This document shows, in pieces, positions 43,917 through 52,715 of a stretch of DNA of 64,000 bases. The stretch is taken from NCBI GenBank assembly GCA_900095835.1, contig LT608321.1, positions 896,489-960,488 of the forward strand, written 5' to 3'. The notes under the pieces were generated by a model that saw nothing but the letters and a program-made list of their open reading frames with translations, searched no databases and was not told where the DNA came from. The stretch is from Ihuprevotella massiliensis. GTDB taxonomy: Bacteria; Bacteroidota; Bacteroidia; Bacteroidales; Bacteroidaceae. The position numbers and the translations under genes were made by a program. Position 1 is the stretch's first letter, and each line of letters opens with the position of its first letter.

Positions 43917-44315
43917 ATGGCAGAAGAACGAAAGAGCATCGAAGTTGTAGCAGCCGTGATTATCGAGCAACAACGCGTGTTTGCAACACAACGAGGATAT
44001 GGAGAATGGCAAGGATGGTGGGAATTTCCAGGCGGAAAACTAGAAGTAGGGGAAAGTCCCGAAGCAGCTTTGCGCAGAGAAATTCAGGAAGAACTGGCTA
44101 CTCACGTGGAAGTTGGGGAACGACTGTGCACGGTGACGCATGATTATCCGAATTTTCACCTCACGATGCGCTGCTATCTGTGTCGAGTGGTGGCAGGAAA
44201 TCTGTCACTTTTGGAGCACAAAGCCGCTCGATGGTTGAGCCGCTCGGAATTGGAAGAAGTGCAATGGTTGCCAGCTGACGTAGAAGTGGTGGACTTATTG
44301 AAAGAAATGCTCTAG
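43917..44315 (+). CDS. mutT: NUDIX hydrolase, MutT-like
   Basis: 132-residue (deoxy)nucleoside triphosphate pyrophosphohydrolase that cleanses the nucleotide pool of oxidised dGTP. Starts with the strand EVVAAVIIEQQRVFATQRG, then EFPGGKLEVGESPEAALRRE continuing IQEEL, which is a full NUDIX box (G-x5-E-x7-REUxEE). Ends with EVQWLPADVEVVDLLKEML as in the MutT branch. Length is typical. Precedes mtaB by 88 bases but mtaB has its own promoter. Confidence 0.93.
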   Translation: MAEERKSIEVVAAVIIEQQRVFATQRGYGEWQGWWEFPGGKLEVGESPEAALRREIQEELATHVEVGERLCTVTHDYPNFHLTMRCYLCRVVAGNLSLLEHKAARWLSRSELEEVQWLPADVEVVDLLKEML

Positions 44316-44362
44316 AAAGCTGACTTGCAGTAGCAAAGAAATCGCACGAAACACGCTCAAAA

Positions 44363-44394
44363 TTTGGCATTCCCACCAGATAGCCGTAATTTTG
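44363..44394 (+). promoter_or_regulatory. Promoter of mtaB with almost no leader
   Basis: TTTG (44363-44366), 20 bases, TAATTTTG (44387-44394). Expected transcription start 44398-44401, only 3-6 bases before the ATG at 44404, so there is no room for a ribosome-binding site. Confidence 0.72.
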
Positions 44395-44403
44395 CACTTG
44401 AAT

Positions 44404-45849
44404 ATGAATACAAACGACTTGACTACTCATAACAAGAACAATACAAAAGCCGCGGAAGCTCCAACAACGCAGGAGCAAAACGCGGCTTCTACAGTGCATT
44501 CTCCCTCCATCATCTCCAACAAAAAGGCTACTTTCGTGACGTTGGGTTGCAAACTCAACTACGCCGAAACGTCCACGCTGCGCGATCGCTTGACCGCACG
44601 CGGTTGTTTGCCTGCCGAAGAAAAAGAAACGGCTGACATCTGCATCGTCAATACGTGCAGTGTCACTGGCGAAGCCGATGCCAAGTGCCGACACGCCATC
44701 CGCAGTCTTCATCGTGAACATCCCAATGCTTTCATTGCCGTGATGGGCTGTTACGCTCAACTTTCGGGCGAAGACATTGCCAAAATCGAAGGGGTGGACC
44801 TCGTGGTGGGACAGGAACAAAAGGGACGCATCATAGAACTCATTGAGGAACACTACGAAGCGCACTCTATGGGCGTGAAAGCCGAAACGGAATCGCACGG
44901 TGGCATCTTCTATACCACTCCGCTCAAAGACATCAAGACTTTCGTGCCTTCTTGTTCCAGAGGTGAGCGCACACGCTATTTTCTCAAAGTGCAAGATGGC
45001 TGCAATTATTTCTGCACCTATTGCACCATTCCAGCCGCACGCGGTTTGTCGCGCAATGCCACTATTGCCGATGTGGTGGCGCAAGCTGAAGAAGCTGCGG
45101 CAGCAGGCGGACGCGAAATTGTGCTCACCGGTGTGAACATTGGCGACTTCGGACGCTCTACTGGTGAAAACTTCTTCCAACTCGTGCAGGCACTTGACCA
45201 AGTGGAGGGCATTGCGCGCTATCGCATTTCGAGCATTGAACCCAACTTGCTCACGGATGAGATTGTGGAATACTGTAGCAAGAGCCGCGCCTTCATGCCG
45301 CACTTCCACATTCCCCTACAAAGCGGAAGCGATGGGGTGTTGAAACTGATGAAACGTCATTACGATACGGCACTTTTCCGCTCTAAAGTGGAACTCATTC
45401 GTCGCATTATGCCCGATGCCTTTATTGGGGTCGATGTGATTGTGGGTACGCGTGGCGAAACCGACGAATTTTTCGAAGAAGCCTATGAATTCATTGCTTC
45501 GCTTCCCATCTCGCAACTCCACGTGTTCAGTTATTCCGAACGTCCAGGCACGGCAGCGTTGCGCATTCCTCACGTAGTGGATGCTCCCACCAAGCGCGAA
45601 CGCAGCAAACGCCTCCTTGCACTCTCCGAAGAAAAGCGCAAGGCGCACTATCGCCAATTCATTGGGACGGAGAGAACCGTGCTTTGGGAACACCTGCGCG
45701 AAGGAAAACCGCTGATGGGCTGGACGGACAATTACATCCGCGTGCAACTGGCTGAGGGGGCTACTCCTCATCCCGATGAACTCGGCCGCGTGCGTCTAGG
45801 TAATTTCACCGAAAATGAAGATGCGCTCATTGCCACTCCCGTGGAATAA
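44404..45849 (+). CDS. mtaB: tRNA (N6-threonylcarbamoyladenosine-37) methylthiotransferase MtaB
   Basis: 481-residue radical-SAM enzyme that adds a methylthio group to t6A37 of ANN-decoding tRNAs. N-terminal UPF0004 domain with the three cysteines for the auxiliary cluster (TLGCKLNYAE, VNTCSVTGEAD, VMGCYAQ), radical-SAM core CNYFCTYCTIPAARG (CxxxCxxC) and a C-terminal TRAM-like tail. A polar 40-residue N-terminal extension precedes the first domain. Start taken at ATG 44404, since the TTG at 44392 lies inside the -7 element. Confidence 0.93.
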   Translation: MNTNDLTTHNKNNTKAAEAPTTQEQNAASTVHSPSIISNKKATFVTLGCKLNYAETSTLRDRLTARGCLPAEEKETADICIVNTCSVTGEADAKCRHAIRSLHREHPNAFIAVMGCYAQLSGEDIAKIEGVDLVVGQEQKGRIIELIEEHYEAHSMGVKAETESHGGIFYTTPLKDIKTFVPSCSRGERTRYFLKVQDGCNYFCTYCTIPAARGLSRNATIADVVAQAEEAAAAGGREIVLTGVNIGDFGRSTGENFFQLVQALDQVEGIARYRISSIEPNLLTDEIVEYCSKSRAFMPHFHIPLQSGSDGVLKLMKRHYDTALFRSKVELIRRIMPDAFIGVDVIVGTRGETDEFFEEAYEFIASLPISQLHVFSYSERPGTAALRIPHVVDAPTKRERSKRLLALSEEKRKAHYRQFIGTERTVLWEHLREGKPLMGWTDNYIRVQLAEGATPHPDELGRVRLGNFTENEDALIATPVE

Positions 45850-45968
45850 CCACATCGCCCTCCGCGCTGCACCCGTTTTTGCGCGTGAGGGTAGCTCTTT
45901 GTTTTCGTTTTGAAACGACTTTTCTTTTATGAAGAAGAGTAAAGGCCATTAAATATAACCAAGCATTC

Positions 45969-47006
45969 ATGATAGCTGTCGTCATACTCAACTGGAACGG
46001 AGCCGAGATGTTGCGCCGCTTTCTCCCTTCGGTGGTGGAGCATTCCCACCCCTTGGGCGAAGTCATCGTGGCAGACAATGGTTCGACCGACAACTCTTTG
46101 GAAATCCTGCAACAAGAGTTTCCCGAAGTGCGCACCCTCGTGCTAGACCGCAACTATGGTTTTGCCGAAGGCTACAACGAGGCTTTTCGCCGTTTGGAAA
46201 TCATTGCTCCTCAACGCTATGAGTATTATTTGTTGCTCAATAGCGATGTGCGCGTCACTGCCGATTGGCTTCGTCCGCTGCACACCTATATGGAGCAACA
46301 TCCCGAAGTGGCGGCTGCGCAACCGAAACTTCGTGCCGAATGGGCGCACGACACTTTAGAATACGCCGGAGCTGCCGGTGGATATATAGACCGCTATGGT
46401 TATCCTTTCTGCCGTGGTCGTCTGCTCTCTGTGGTGGAAAAAGATGGTGGACAATATGACAACATTGCTCCTATCTTTTGGGCAACGGGTGCGGCACTGC
46501 TCATTCGTCAGTCTGACTGGTGGGATGTGGGCGGACTAGATGGTCGCTTCTTTGCACACAATGAGGAGATTGACCTCTGTTGGCGTCTGCGCGCTCGTGG
46601 TCGTGGCATCGTGTGTGTGCCCCAGAGTGTGGTGTATCACGTGGGAGGCGGTACACTGCCGCAGGAACATCCGCGCAAAACTTATCTCAACTTTCGCAAC
46701 AACCTCACGATGCTTTTCAAAAATTTGCCTGACGCAGAATTGAAGCACGTGATGCGTGTGCGTCGTTTTCTGGATTTTGTGGCTTTTGTGCAGTTTCTCG
46801 TGAAAGGCGATTGGGCGAATGCCAAAGCCGTGCGCAAAGCGCGTCGCGATTTCCACCAATGGCAGTCCGATTTTGTGAAAGATCGACAAGAAAATCTCTC
46901 TCGAATGGTGCTCAATCCTATTCCCGAGCGTATCAATCGGAGCCTGATTGTGGGTTTCTTCCTCAAAGGACAGAAAACTTTCTCTGCTTTTATGCAAAGC
47001 AGCTGA
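45969..47006 (+). CDS. Family-2 glycosyltransferase, rhamnosyltransferase-like
   Basis: 345-residue cytoplasmic glycosyltransferase of the WbbL-like group. GT-A start IAVVILNWNGAEMLRRFLPS, nucleotide contact VADNGSTDNS, DxD-equivalent LLLNSDVRV, acceptor-site FWATGAALLIRQSDWW, and the catalytic HNEEIDLCWRLRARG (E-D pair). The His-Xaa-Gly-Gly-Gly loop YHVGGGTLP is typical of this group. Likely transfers rhamnose or a similar deoxysugar to lipopolysaccharide or another envelope glycan, but the donor cannot be read from the sequence. Followed by a hairpin-repeat region. Confidence 0.88.
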   Translation: MIAVVILNWNGAEMLRRFLPSVVEHSHPLGEVIVADNGSTDNSLEILQQEFPEVRTLVLDRNYGFAEGYNEAFRRLEIIAPQRYEYYLLLNSDVRVTADWLRPLHTYMEQHPEVAAAQPKLRAEWAHDTLEYAGAAGGYIDRYGYPFCRGRLLSVVEKDGGQYDNIAPIFWATGAALLIRQSDWWDVGGLDGRFFAHNEEIDLCWRLRARGRGIVCVPQSVVYHVGGGTLPQEHPRKTYLNFRNNLTMLFKNLPDAELKHVMRVRRFLDFVAFVQFLVKGDWANAKAVRKARRDFHQWQSDFVKDRQENLSRMVLNPIPERINRSLIVGFFLKGQKTFSAFMQSS

Positions 47007-47019
47007 TGGCTAGTGTTTT

Positions 47020-47193
47020 GGGGGTCACAGACCCTTTTTCGCTCGCCCCGACAAGTGGGGCTCGGTTCTTCTGAGGGTTTCTACGGCTTCTAGCCTCTAA
47101 CGTCTAATAGCTCCCCGAGGCGAGCGAAGCCGAAGCGGAGCAAAAAGGGTCTGCGCCCCCTAACGTCTAATCTCTAACGTCTAAAGTCTAGCT
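47020..47193. repeat. Long inverted repeat combined with heptad TCTAANN array before the rsmI-like gene
   Basis: Arms GGGGTCACAGACCCTTTTT (from 47021) and AAAAAGGGTCTGCGCCCCC (to 47160) pair imperfectly over ~24 bases and enclose ~90 bases. Two inner hairpins occur (CCCCGACAAGTGGGG, and the GAGGCGAGCGAAGCCGAAGC block). Heptads TCTAACG/TCTAATA flank the right arm (47095-47108 and 47160-47193) and run to the start codon at 47195. Confidence 0.75.
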
Positions 47194-47194
47194 C

Positions 47195-47902
47195 ATGTCT
47201 AGTCTCTATCTCATTCCCGTCACCTTGGGAGACACCTCCCACGACCGCGTGCTACCTGCGTATAATGCAGAGATAGTGCGTGGCATTCGTCATTTCATAG
47301 TCGAAGAAATTCGCACTGCGCGAAGATTTCTCAAAGCCGTTGATCGCAACATTGACATCGACAGTCTCACCTTCTATGAAATGGGAAAGCACGCCGACCG
47401 CGCTCGTTTCAGCGAATACCTCAATCCCCTTCGTAAGGGCGAAGACGTGGGAATCATCAGTGAAGCCGGTTGTCCTGCCGTGGCAGACCCAGGAGCAGAC
47501 CTTGTGGCGATTGCCCAACAAGAAGGACTGAAAGTTGTACCTCTTGTGGGGCCTTCCAGCATTCTCTTAGCTGTGATGGCATCAGGCTTCAATGGACAGA
47601 GTTTTGCTTTTCACGGCTATCTCCCCATTGACGGCGGAGCGCGCAGCAAGCGTTTGAAACAATTGGAAAGTCGTTCGCGCGAGGAGCACCAGACGCAGTT
47701 GTTTATCGAGACACCCTATCGCAATGCAAAACTCTTTGCAGACATTCTCTCCGCTTGTTCTCCCAAGACCCGCCTTTGTGTTGCTGCCGGCATCACCACC
47801 GAACAAGAGTGGATTTGCACGCGTTCTCTCAAAGCGTGGAAACAGACGGGCTTTCCTGATTTAGGCAAGACGCCTGCCATTTTCTTGATTTACGCTGGAT
47901 AA
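47195..47902 (+). CDS. RsmI-like SAM-dependent methyltransferase (tetrapyrrole methylase fold)
   Basis: 235 residues. Family signatures: LYLIPVTLGD, VGIISEAGCPAVADPGADLV, VVPLVGPSSILLAVMASGFNG, FAFHGYLPID, and FIETPYRNAKLFADIL. RsmI 2'-O-methylates C1402 of 16S rRNA; this shorter Bacteroidetes form lacks the C-terminal extension, so the target is inferred. The start codon sits in a TCTAG/TCTAA heptad environment (CTCATGTCTAG). Its initial codons Met-Ser are shared with mnmE and crcB, which have the same leader. Confidence 0.85.
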   Translation: MSSLYLIPVTLGDTSHDRVLPAYNAEIVRGIRHFIVEEIRTARRFLKAVDRNIDIDSLTFYEMGKHADRARFSEYLNPLRKGEDVGIISEAGCPAVADPGADLVAIAQQEGLKVVPLVGPSSILLAVMASGFNGQSFAFHGYLPIDGGARSKRLKQLESRSREEHQTQLFIETPYRNAKLFADILSACSPKTRLCVAAGITTEQEWICTRSLKAWKQTGFPDLGKTPAIFLIYAG

Positions 47903-48001
47903 CGACTCATACATCTAGAGAAAATTAGCGGATAGCACTAAGGCAACCAACGTACGATGGCAAACCATGCTGCAACGATGCGCGAGAAGGGCTTTTTCGC
48001 T

Positions 48002-48095
48002 GCCTAACATCTAACAACTAAGGTCTAACGTCTATAGTACACCAGCGCAGCCCTCTAACGTCTAACATCTAACGTCTATTCTCTAATGTCTAACT
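48002..48095. repeat. Heptanucleotide TCTAANN array overlapping the crcB start
   Basis: Two blocks of heptads (TCTAACA, TCTAACG, TCTATAG; then TCTAACG, TCTAACA, TCTAACG, TCTATTC, TCTAATG, TCTAACT) around an AGTACACCAGCGCAGCCC spacer. The start codon ATG 48086 is the end of one heptad (TCTAATG), and codons 2-3 are the next. Confidence 0.85.
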
Positions 48096-48451
48096 TCTTA
48101 TCTGTCGGTTTAGGTTGCTTCTTGGGTGGTTGCCTTCGCTATCTGCTCAGTCTGTGGTTAGGAACGCCCAACTTCCAACACTTTCCATGGGCTACCCTGG
48201 TAGCCAACCTCTTGGGCTGTCTACTCCTCGGGCTTTTCAATGGGTGGATGTTGCAACACTCCTCCTCCACTGCCCTACGCCTTTTTCTCACCGTCGGACT
48301 TTGTGGAGGATTCACCACATTCTCCACCTTCACCAACGATCTTTTCCTTCTCGCACGTGGAGCGCAGTGGGGCACTGCCCTCGCTTACATCCTGGTAAAC
48401 CTCGTCGGTGGAATCGTTCTTTTGGTGGTAGGCTACAAACTCACCACATAA
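48086..48451 (+). CDS. crcB: Fluoride ion channel CrcB/FluC
   Basis: 121-residue inner-membrane protein with four hydrophobic helices, forming a dual-topology dimer that exports fluoride. Signatures: GCFLGGCLRYLLS, ATLVANLLGCLLLGLF (with the Asn), and GLCGGFTTFSTFTND containing the phenylalanine box and the sodium-site GxTTFSTF. No fluoride riboswitch is recognisable upstream; instead a heptad repeat array forms the leader. Single gene, not a crcB pair, so it is a homodimer. Confidence 0.93.
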   Translation: MSNFLSVGLGCFLGGCLRYLLSLWLGTPNFQHFPWATLVANLLGCLLLGLFNGWMLQHSSSTALRLFLTVGLCGGFTTFSTFTNDLFLLARGAQWGTALAYILVNLVGGIVLLVVGYKLTT

Positions 48452-48574
48452 GCCGAAAGAGTACTCCACGAAACCTTCCCCACTTCAGCATTTTTCCTGC
48501 CATCTTCCCCAAAGATTCAACATAAGAATGATGCACTTCAATCTTAACTTCTCTACTATAGCAAGCACGCTCAC

Positions 48575-50518
48575 ATGACCTATCGTCCCGACATTGACGG
48601 ACTGCGCGCAGTTGCCGTGATAGCCGTCATCCTCTTCCACCTCAATGCTAATTGGCTCCCTGGAGGCTTCCTCGGAGTCGACATCTTCTTCGTCATCTCC
48701 GGCTACCTCATTGGAGGCATACTATATCGTGAGCTTTCCACTAACACCTTCTCCCTCAAACGGTTCTATCTCCGCCGAATGCGACGCATCTTGCCCGCCT
48801 TCTTTGCCGTGGTGATTCCCACCCTATTGCTCAGCAGATTCATCATCGTTGCCGGCAGTCCAGACGCCATGAAAGCCGAGCGCAGTGCCCTATCTGCCAC
48901 CGTCTTTGCCAACAATCTCTTCAGTACCTTCTATACAGACTATTTTGACACCAATAACCTCAATCCTTTTCTTCATCTCTGGTCCTTATCTGTTGAAGAA
49001 CAATTCTATTTTCTCTATCCTCTAGTCCTATGGGGGATTATGAAAGTCATCAAAAGATGGCTTCCGCTTTCTGAAAATCAATGGAAAACAACCACGTGGG
49101 CCCTTTTTCTCCTGATGATTCTTTGCTGCATTTCTGCCTTTGCAGAAGTACGTTTTAGAGGAACCATCGGACAAACTTATTATCTTCCCTTGCCACGCTT
49201 TGGAGAATTGCTAGTAGGTGCTCTTTTGGCAATTTTCAAAGCTCATAAATTCTCTCAAAGCTCTCCAGACGACACGCCAAATCCACAGTTTGCTAAGCGC
49301 GCCACAGCCGTGGGCATTGGTGCCGCTGTAGCACTCCTACTCTGCCTTGTCCTGCCTTTCCCCACGAAAATGCCGTGGTTCCCTGGACTACTCGCCTTAG
49401 TACCTTGTTTGGCCACAGCAACCATCATCTATAGTGGCGCATTTTCTCGCGGATTAATCTACCGCTTCTTAGCGGCTACGCCTATCAACTTCATTGGACG
49501 TATCTCCTATTCGCTCTATTTGTGGCATCTTCCGATTTTAACCTTCGCACAATATCTCAATGACGGCCAACTAACGCTGAGTGGTTTGCTGATTTCTTCC
49601 CTCTTGATTGTCCTGTGCAGCCTATTATCCTATTATTTTGTGGAACAACCCTTGCGCCACAAACAATGGTCGTTTGCCAAAACGGGAGTCATAAGCTACG
49701 TACTGCCGACACTCTGCGTGGTGGCACTCTTCAACTTCAGACCTTTTGAAAAGGAAATGAAGCCCTACACCACTTGTGGCACACTGCGCAACATTAACTA
49801 TATGGCGGACTATGTTGGAGATTCGACCCAAAAGGCAACCACCCTCATTGCTGGCGACTCCTACACCCAGCATCTTTACGATTTCTTTGACAAAGTGGCA
49901 AAGAGCGAAGGATGGCGAGCCAGAATTTCGTACCTCCCAGGCACGCCCTATTTAGGAAATGATTTTATTCGTCAAAACGTACAGAAAGATGGGGGTGAAA
50001 ACTTGGAGTTGGCTCAGCAAAGAAATGCACTGATCAATAAAGAACTCGCCCAATTCGACCATATTATCCTTTCGATGGCATGGGGATTTCAAAACACGGA
50101 CCCAACTTTTATGCCTGCTTTGACCAAGGCACTTCAGCGTTTTGAAAAAGAAAAGAAACAAGTAACGCTGATTTTCTCCGGAGTGAACTATGACAAAGTT
50201 GGCATAAAGGAGACTTACTACAACATGATGGGTTTGACTTTCCTATATTCCAAAGAAAATCCCGCGACTTGCCATTTACGTCCCCTTGATCAGGAAGAAG
50301 AGAGCAAAACCCTGCAATATATTAAGACGCATTTCCCCAAGGTGAGATGCGTGGTGATGCATGATCTTCTTCCTCACTCTCCATTGATTGATGGAAAAAC
50401 AATCGTCATGAACGATGCCCATTACAACACCTACGGCGCAAACTATTTGGCTGATCAATATATCGCTGCTGGTAGACGACTCCTTGTGCCCTCCCCTAAC
50501 TCTGGATCGGCACAATAG
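48575..50518 (+). CDS. Acyltransferase-3 / SGNH fusion (OafA type), copy 1
   Basis: 647 residues. N-terminal acyltransferase-3 membrane domain (~1-375, about ten helices) that begins YRPDIDGLRAVAVIAVILFH, with the catalytic-type His in ILFHLN and FFVISGYLI. A linker follows, then a C-terminal extracytoplasmic SGNH-like domain (~410-647) with TLIAGDSYTQ (block I) and NDAHYNTYGANYLADQ (Asp-His block). Such fusions O-acetylate surface polysaccharide or LPS sugars on the periplasmic side. Tandem to a paralogue 103 bases downstream whose first ~260 bases are nearly identical. Confidence 0.9.
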   Translation: MTYRPDIDGLRAVAVIAVILFHLNANWLPGGFLGVDIFFVISGYLIGGILYRELSTNTFSLKRFYLRRMRRILPAFFAVVIPTLLLSRFIIVAGSPDAMKAERSALSATVFANNLFSTFYTDYFDTNNLNPFLHLWSLSVEEQFYFLYPLVLWGIMKVIKRWLPLSENQWKTTTWALFLLMILCCISAFAEVRFRGTIGQTYYLPLPRFGELLVGALLAIFKAHKFSQSSPDDTPNPQFAKRATAVGIGAAVALLLCLVLPFPTKMPWFPGLLALVPCLATATIIYSGAFSRGLIYRFLAATPINFIGRISYSLYLWHLPILTFAQYLNDGQLTLSGLLISSLLIVLCSLLSYYFVEQPLRHKQWSFAKTGVISYVLPTLCVVALFNFRPFEKEMKPYTTCGTLRNINYMADYVGDSTQKATTLIAGDSYTQHLYDFFDKVAKSEGWRARISYLPGTPYLGNDFIRQNVQKDGGENLELAQQRNALINKELAQFDHIILSMAWGFQNTDPTFMPALTKALQRFEKEKKQVTLIFSGVNYDKVGIKETYYNMMGLTFLYSKENPATCHLRPLDQEEESKTLQYIKTHFPKVRCVVMHDLLPHSPLIDGKTIVMNDAHYNTYGANYLADQYIAAGRRLLVPSPNSGSAQ

Positions 50519-50621
50519 TGGGGCTATTTCGGTTATAACAATACCAAGGTTCGGCAGAAGTATTGAAGCTCGTCTCTGACATTCCTATTACGCTTATTCA
50601 TCCATTCAACAATCCTATAAA

Positions 50622-52589
50622 GTGACCTATCGTCCCGACATTGACGGACTGCGAGCAGTTGCCGTGATAGCCGTCATCCTCTTCCACCTCAATGCCGCTT
50701 GGCTCCCTGGAGGCTTCCTCGGAGTCGACATCTTCTTCGTCATCTCCGGCTACCTCATTGGCGGCATACTATATCGTGAGCTTTCCACTAACACCTTTTC
50801 TCTCAAACGATTCTACCTCCGAAGAATGCGACGCATCTTGCCCGCCTTCTTTGCCGTGGTTGTTTTCACCCTCATCGTTGGTGCGCAACTGATGGTGCCG
50901 GGAAGTGATGAGTGGAACACGGCGCGTAGTTCAGCAAAGTGGAGTGTCTTCTTCGGGGGTAACTTCTTTTCTGCACTAAACACCGACTATTTCGCCCCGA
51001 CTGTTGAAGTGCAACCGCTCAACCATCTGTGGTCACTTGCCGTGGAAGAGCAGTTCTACTTCATCTATCCGCTCATATTATGGGCTATCATGGGGATAAT
51101 AAAACGCATCCTCCCACCTGCTTCCTCCTCACTCACAAGGTGCGTCAATGTTGTGCTCACCGCACTCGCCATCGCTAGCTTTGCCCTAGCCTTCCTTCCC
51201 ATGAGTCTTCATGGCACTGCCTTAGTGCCCTACTATCTTCCCCATCTGCGTTTTGGGGAACTCCTCATTGGGGCTATCCTTGCCGTAGCAGTTGCACAAG
51301 GTAATCTGCAACCTTCTGCTAAAACAGCCACCTTCGTGGGTAGCCTCAGCATACTCGTGCTCATCGCCTGCCTCGTCCTTCCTTTTCCTAACACAACTCC
51401 GTGGTTTCCTGGCTTCGCGGCGGCACTTCCCTGCATCGCCTCGGCAGGAATCATCTATGCCGGTGCTCGTCCCTACTGGTTCGCCAGCGCACTTTCGCAT
51501 CGTGCAGTAGTCTTTGTGGGAAAAATCTCTTATTCTCTCTACCTTTGGCACTGGCCTCTCCTTGCCTTTGCACACTACGCATTGGGTAGAGAGCTCAGCA
51601 ATACAGTACTTGCCGCTACTGCCCTCCTCATTGTTCTGCTAAGCCTTGCTTCCTACTATCTCATCGAACAGCCCCTTCGCCACCTCCAATGGTCGTTTGG
51701 CCGCACAGGCTTGGTCTACTATCTCTTGCCTACGCTCCTTGTGGCTGGCCTCTACATGCAGGGGCGCACCACCCCCGACGAGATGCGCCCTTATGTGCAA
51801 CGCGGAAGTCTAAATGTAGGGGAACTCAATTTCGCTTATAAGACGATAGGCGATTCACTCGCTGAGAATAACATCTTGATTATTGGTAATTCTTATACCA
51901 TTCAACTGCATGATTTCTTTGACAAAGTGGCGAAGCACGAAGGGTGGAAAGCCACTTTCTCAGGCGTATCGGCACATTTCCCTAATTTCACAACAAAGGT
52001 TCAGTCCATCTCTGCCCAGGACTATGCGCGAGAACTTCCTCACGTTGGACAAAAGGGGGAAGAGAAAAAAGAACTCGACCTCTTGCGTACGCGCCGCATT
52101 GCAGGAGAATTGAATCAATATAACACGGTTATCATCAGTCTTAACTGGTGGCATGAAGAATTTCTAGAAAAAGCCCTTCAACGTGTAGAGAAAAATATTG
52201 CACGCTTCCAGAAGGAAGGCAAGCAAGTCATTTTGGTGCACAGCTGCTACACCTACAACACGTATCGGGTGGCTGAAACTTATCACAAAGTGATGGGAAA
52301 AGGCAATGGGCTAGCTTATGTACTCCCTACTCCAATCCTGCAAAACGAGAACTATACAAAGGCTTTGAACAACTTCCAAAAGGTTAAGCAGACCATCAGT
52401 ACGCGCTATCCTCAAGTGCGCTGGGTTGATCTTACCCTATTTCTTCCGTCTGACTTAATGGTAGATGGCAAAACCGTGCTTTGCAATGGAACGCACATCA
52501 ACATCTATGGCGCAAACTATTTGGCAGATCGCTTTATCGAGAGTGGGCAACACCTCATTACTCCCGTCCCTTCTAGCCATTCACGCTAA
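50622..52589 (+). CDS. Acyltransferase-3 / SGNH fusion (OafA type), copy 2
   Basis: 655 residues. Starts at GTG 50622, aligned exactly to the ATG of copy 1 (TGACCTATCGTCCCGACATT follows in both). Same architecture: acyltransferase-3 domain with ~10 helices, then the SGNH-like domain. Block I reads IIGNSYTIQ (Asp replaced by Asn beside the Ser) and the last block reads CNGTHINIYGANYLADR, with the Asp of the Asp-x-His unit lost although His is kept. The extracytoplasmic step may therefore be altered or inactive. Outside the 5' ~260 bases the two copies are clearly diverged. Confidence 0.88.
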   Translation: MTYRPDIDGLRAVAVIAVILFHLNAAWLPGGFLGVDIFFVISGYLIGGILYRELSTNTFSLKRFYLRRMRRILPAFFAVVVFTLIVGAQLMVPGSDEWNTARSSAKWSVFFGGNFFSALNTDYFAPTVEVQPLNHLWSLAVEEQFYFIYPLILWAIMGIIKRILPPASSSLTRCVNVVLTALAIASFALAFLPMSLHGTALVPYYLPHLRFGELLIGAILAVAVAQGNLQPSAKTATFVGSLSILVLIACLVLPFPNTTPWFPGFAAALPCIASAGIIYAGARPYWFASALSHRAVVFVGKISYSLYLWHWPLLAFAHYALGRELSNTVLAATALLIVLLSLASYYLIEQPLRHLQWSFGRTGLVYYLLPTLLVAGLYMQGRTTPDEMRPYVQRGSLNVGELNFAYKTIGDSLAENNILIIGNSYTIQLHDFFDKVAKHEGWKATFSGVSAHFPNFTTKVQSISAQDYARELPHVGQKGEEKKELDLLRTRRIAGELNQYNTVIISLNWWHEEFLEKALQRVEKNIARFQKEGKQVILVHSCYTYNTYRVAETYHKVMGKGNGLAYVLPTPILQNENYTKALNNFQKVKQTISTRYPQVRWVDLTLFLPSDLMVDGKTVLCNGTHINIYGANYLADRFIESGQHLITPVPSSHSR

Positions 52590-52715
52590 TAGTATCCCCA
52601 TCTTTCGGCAGATTCCGCCCCATTGCACAAGGATCTACCAGATGCAGAAGACGCTACTTTCAGCTCATTGCCCCCTCATTCACATCGGTCGTGCAAAATC
52701 GTGCGAGGGATTCAA

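Noticed and set aside
47903-48085. Fluoride riboswitch before crcB
   Set aside because: Conserved fluoride-aptamer segments are not present; a GATGGCAAACCATG stretch is only superficially similar, and the leader is made of heptad repeats.
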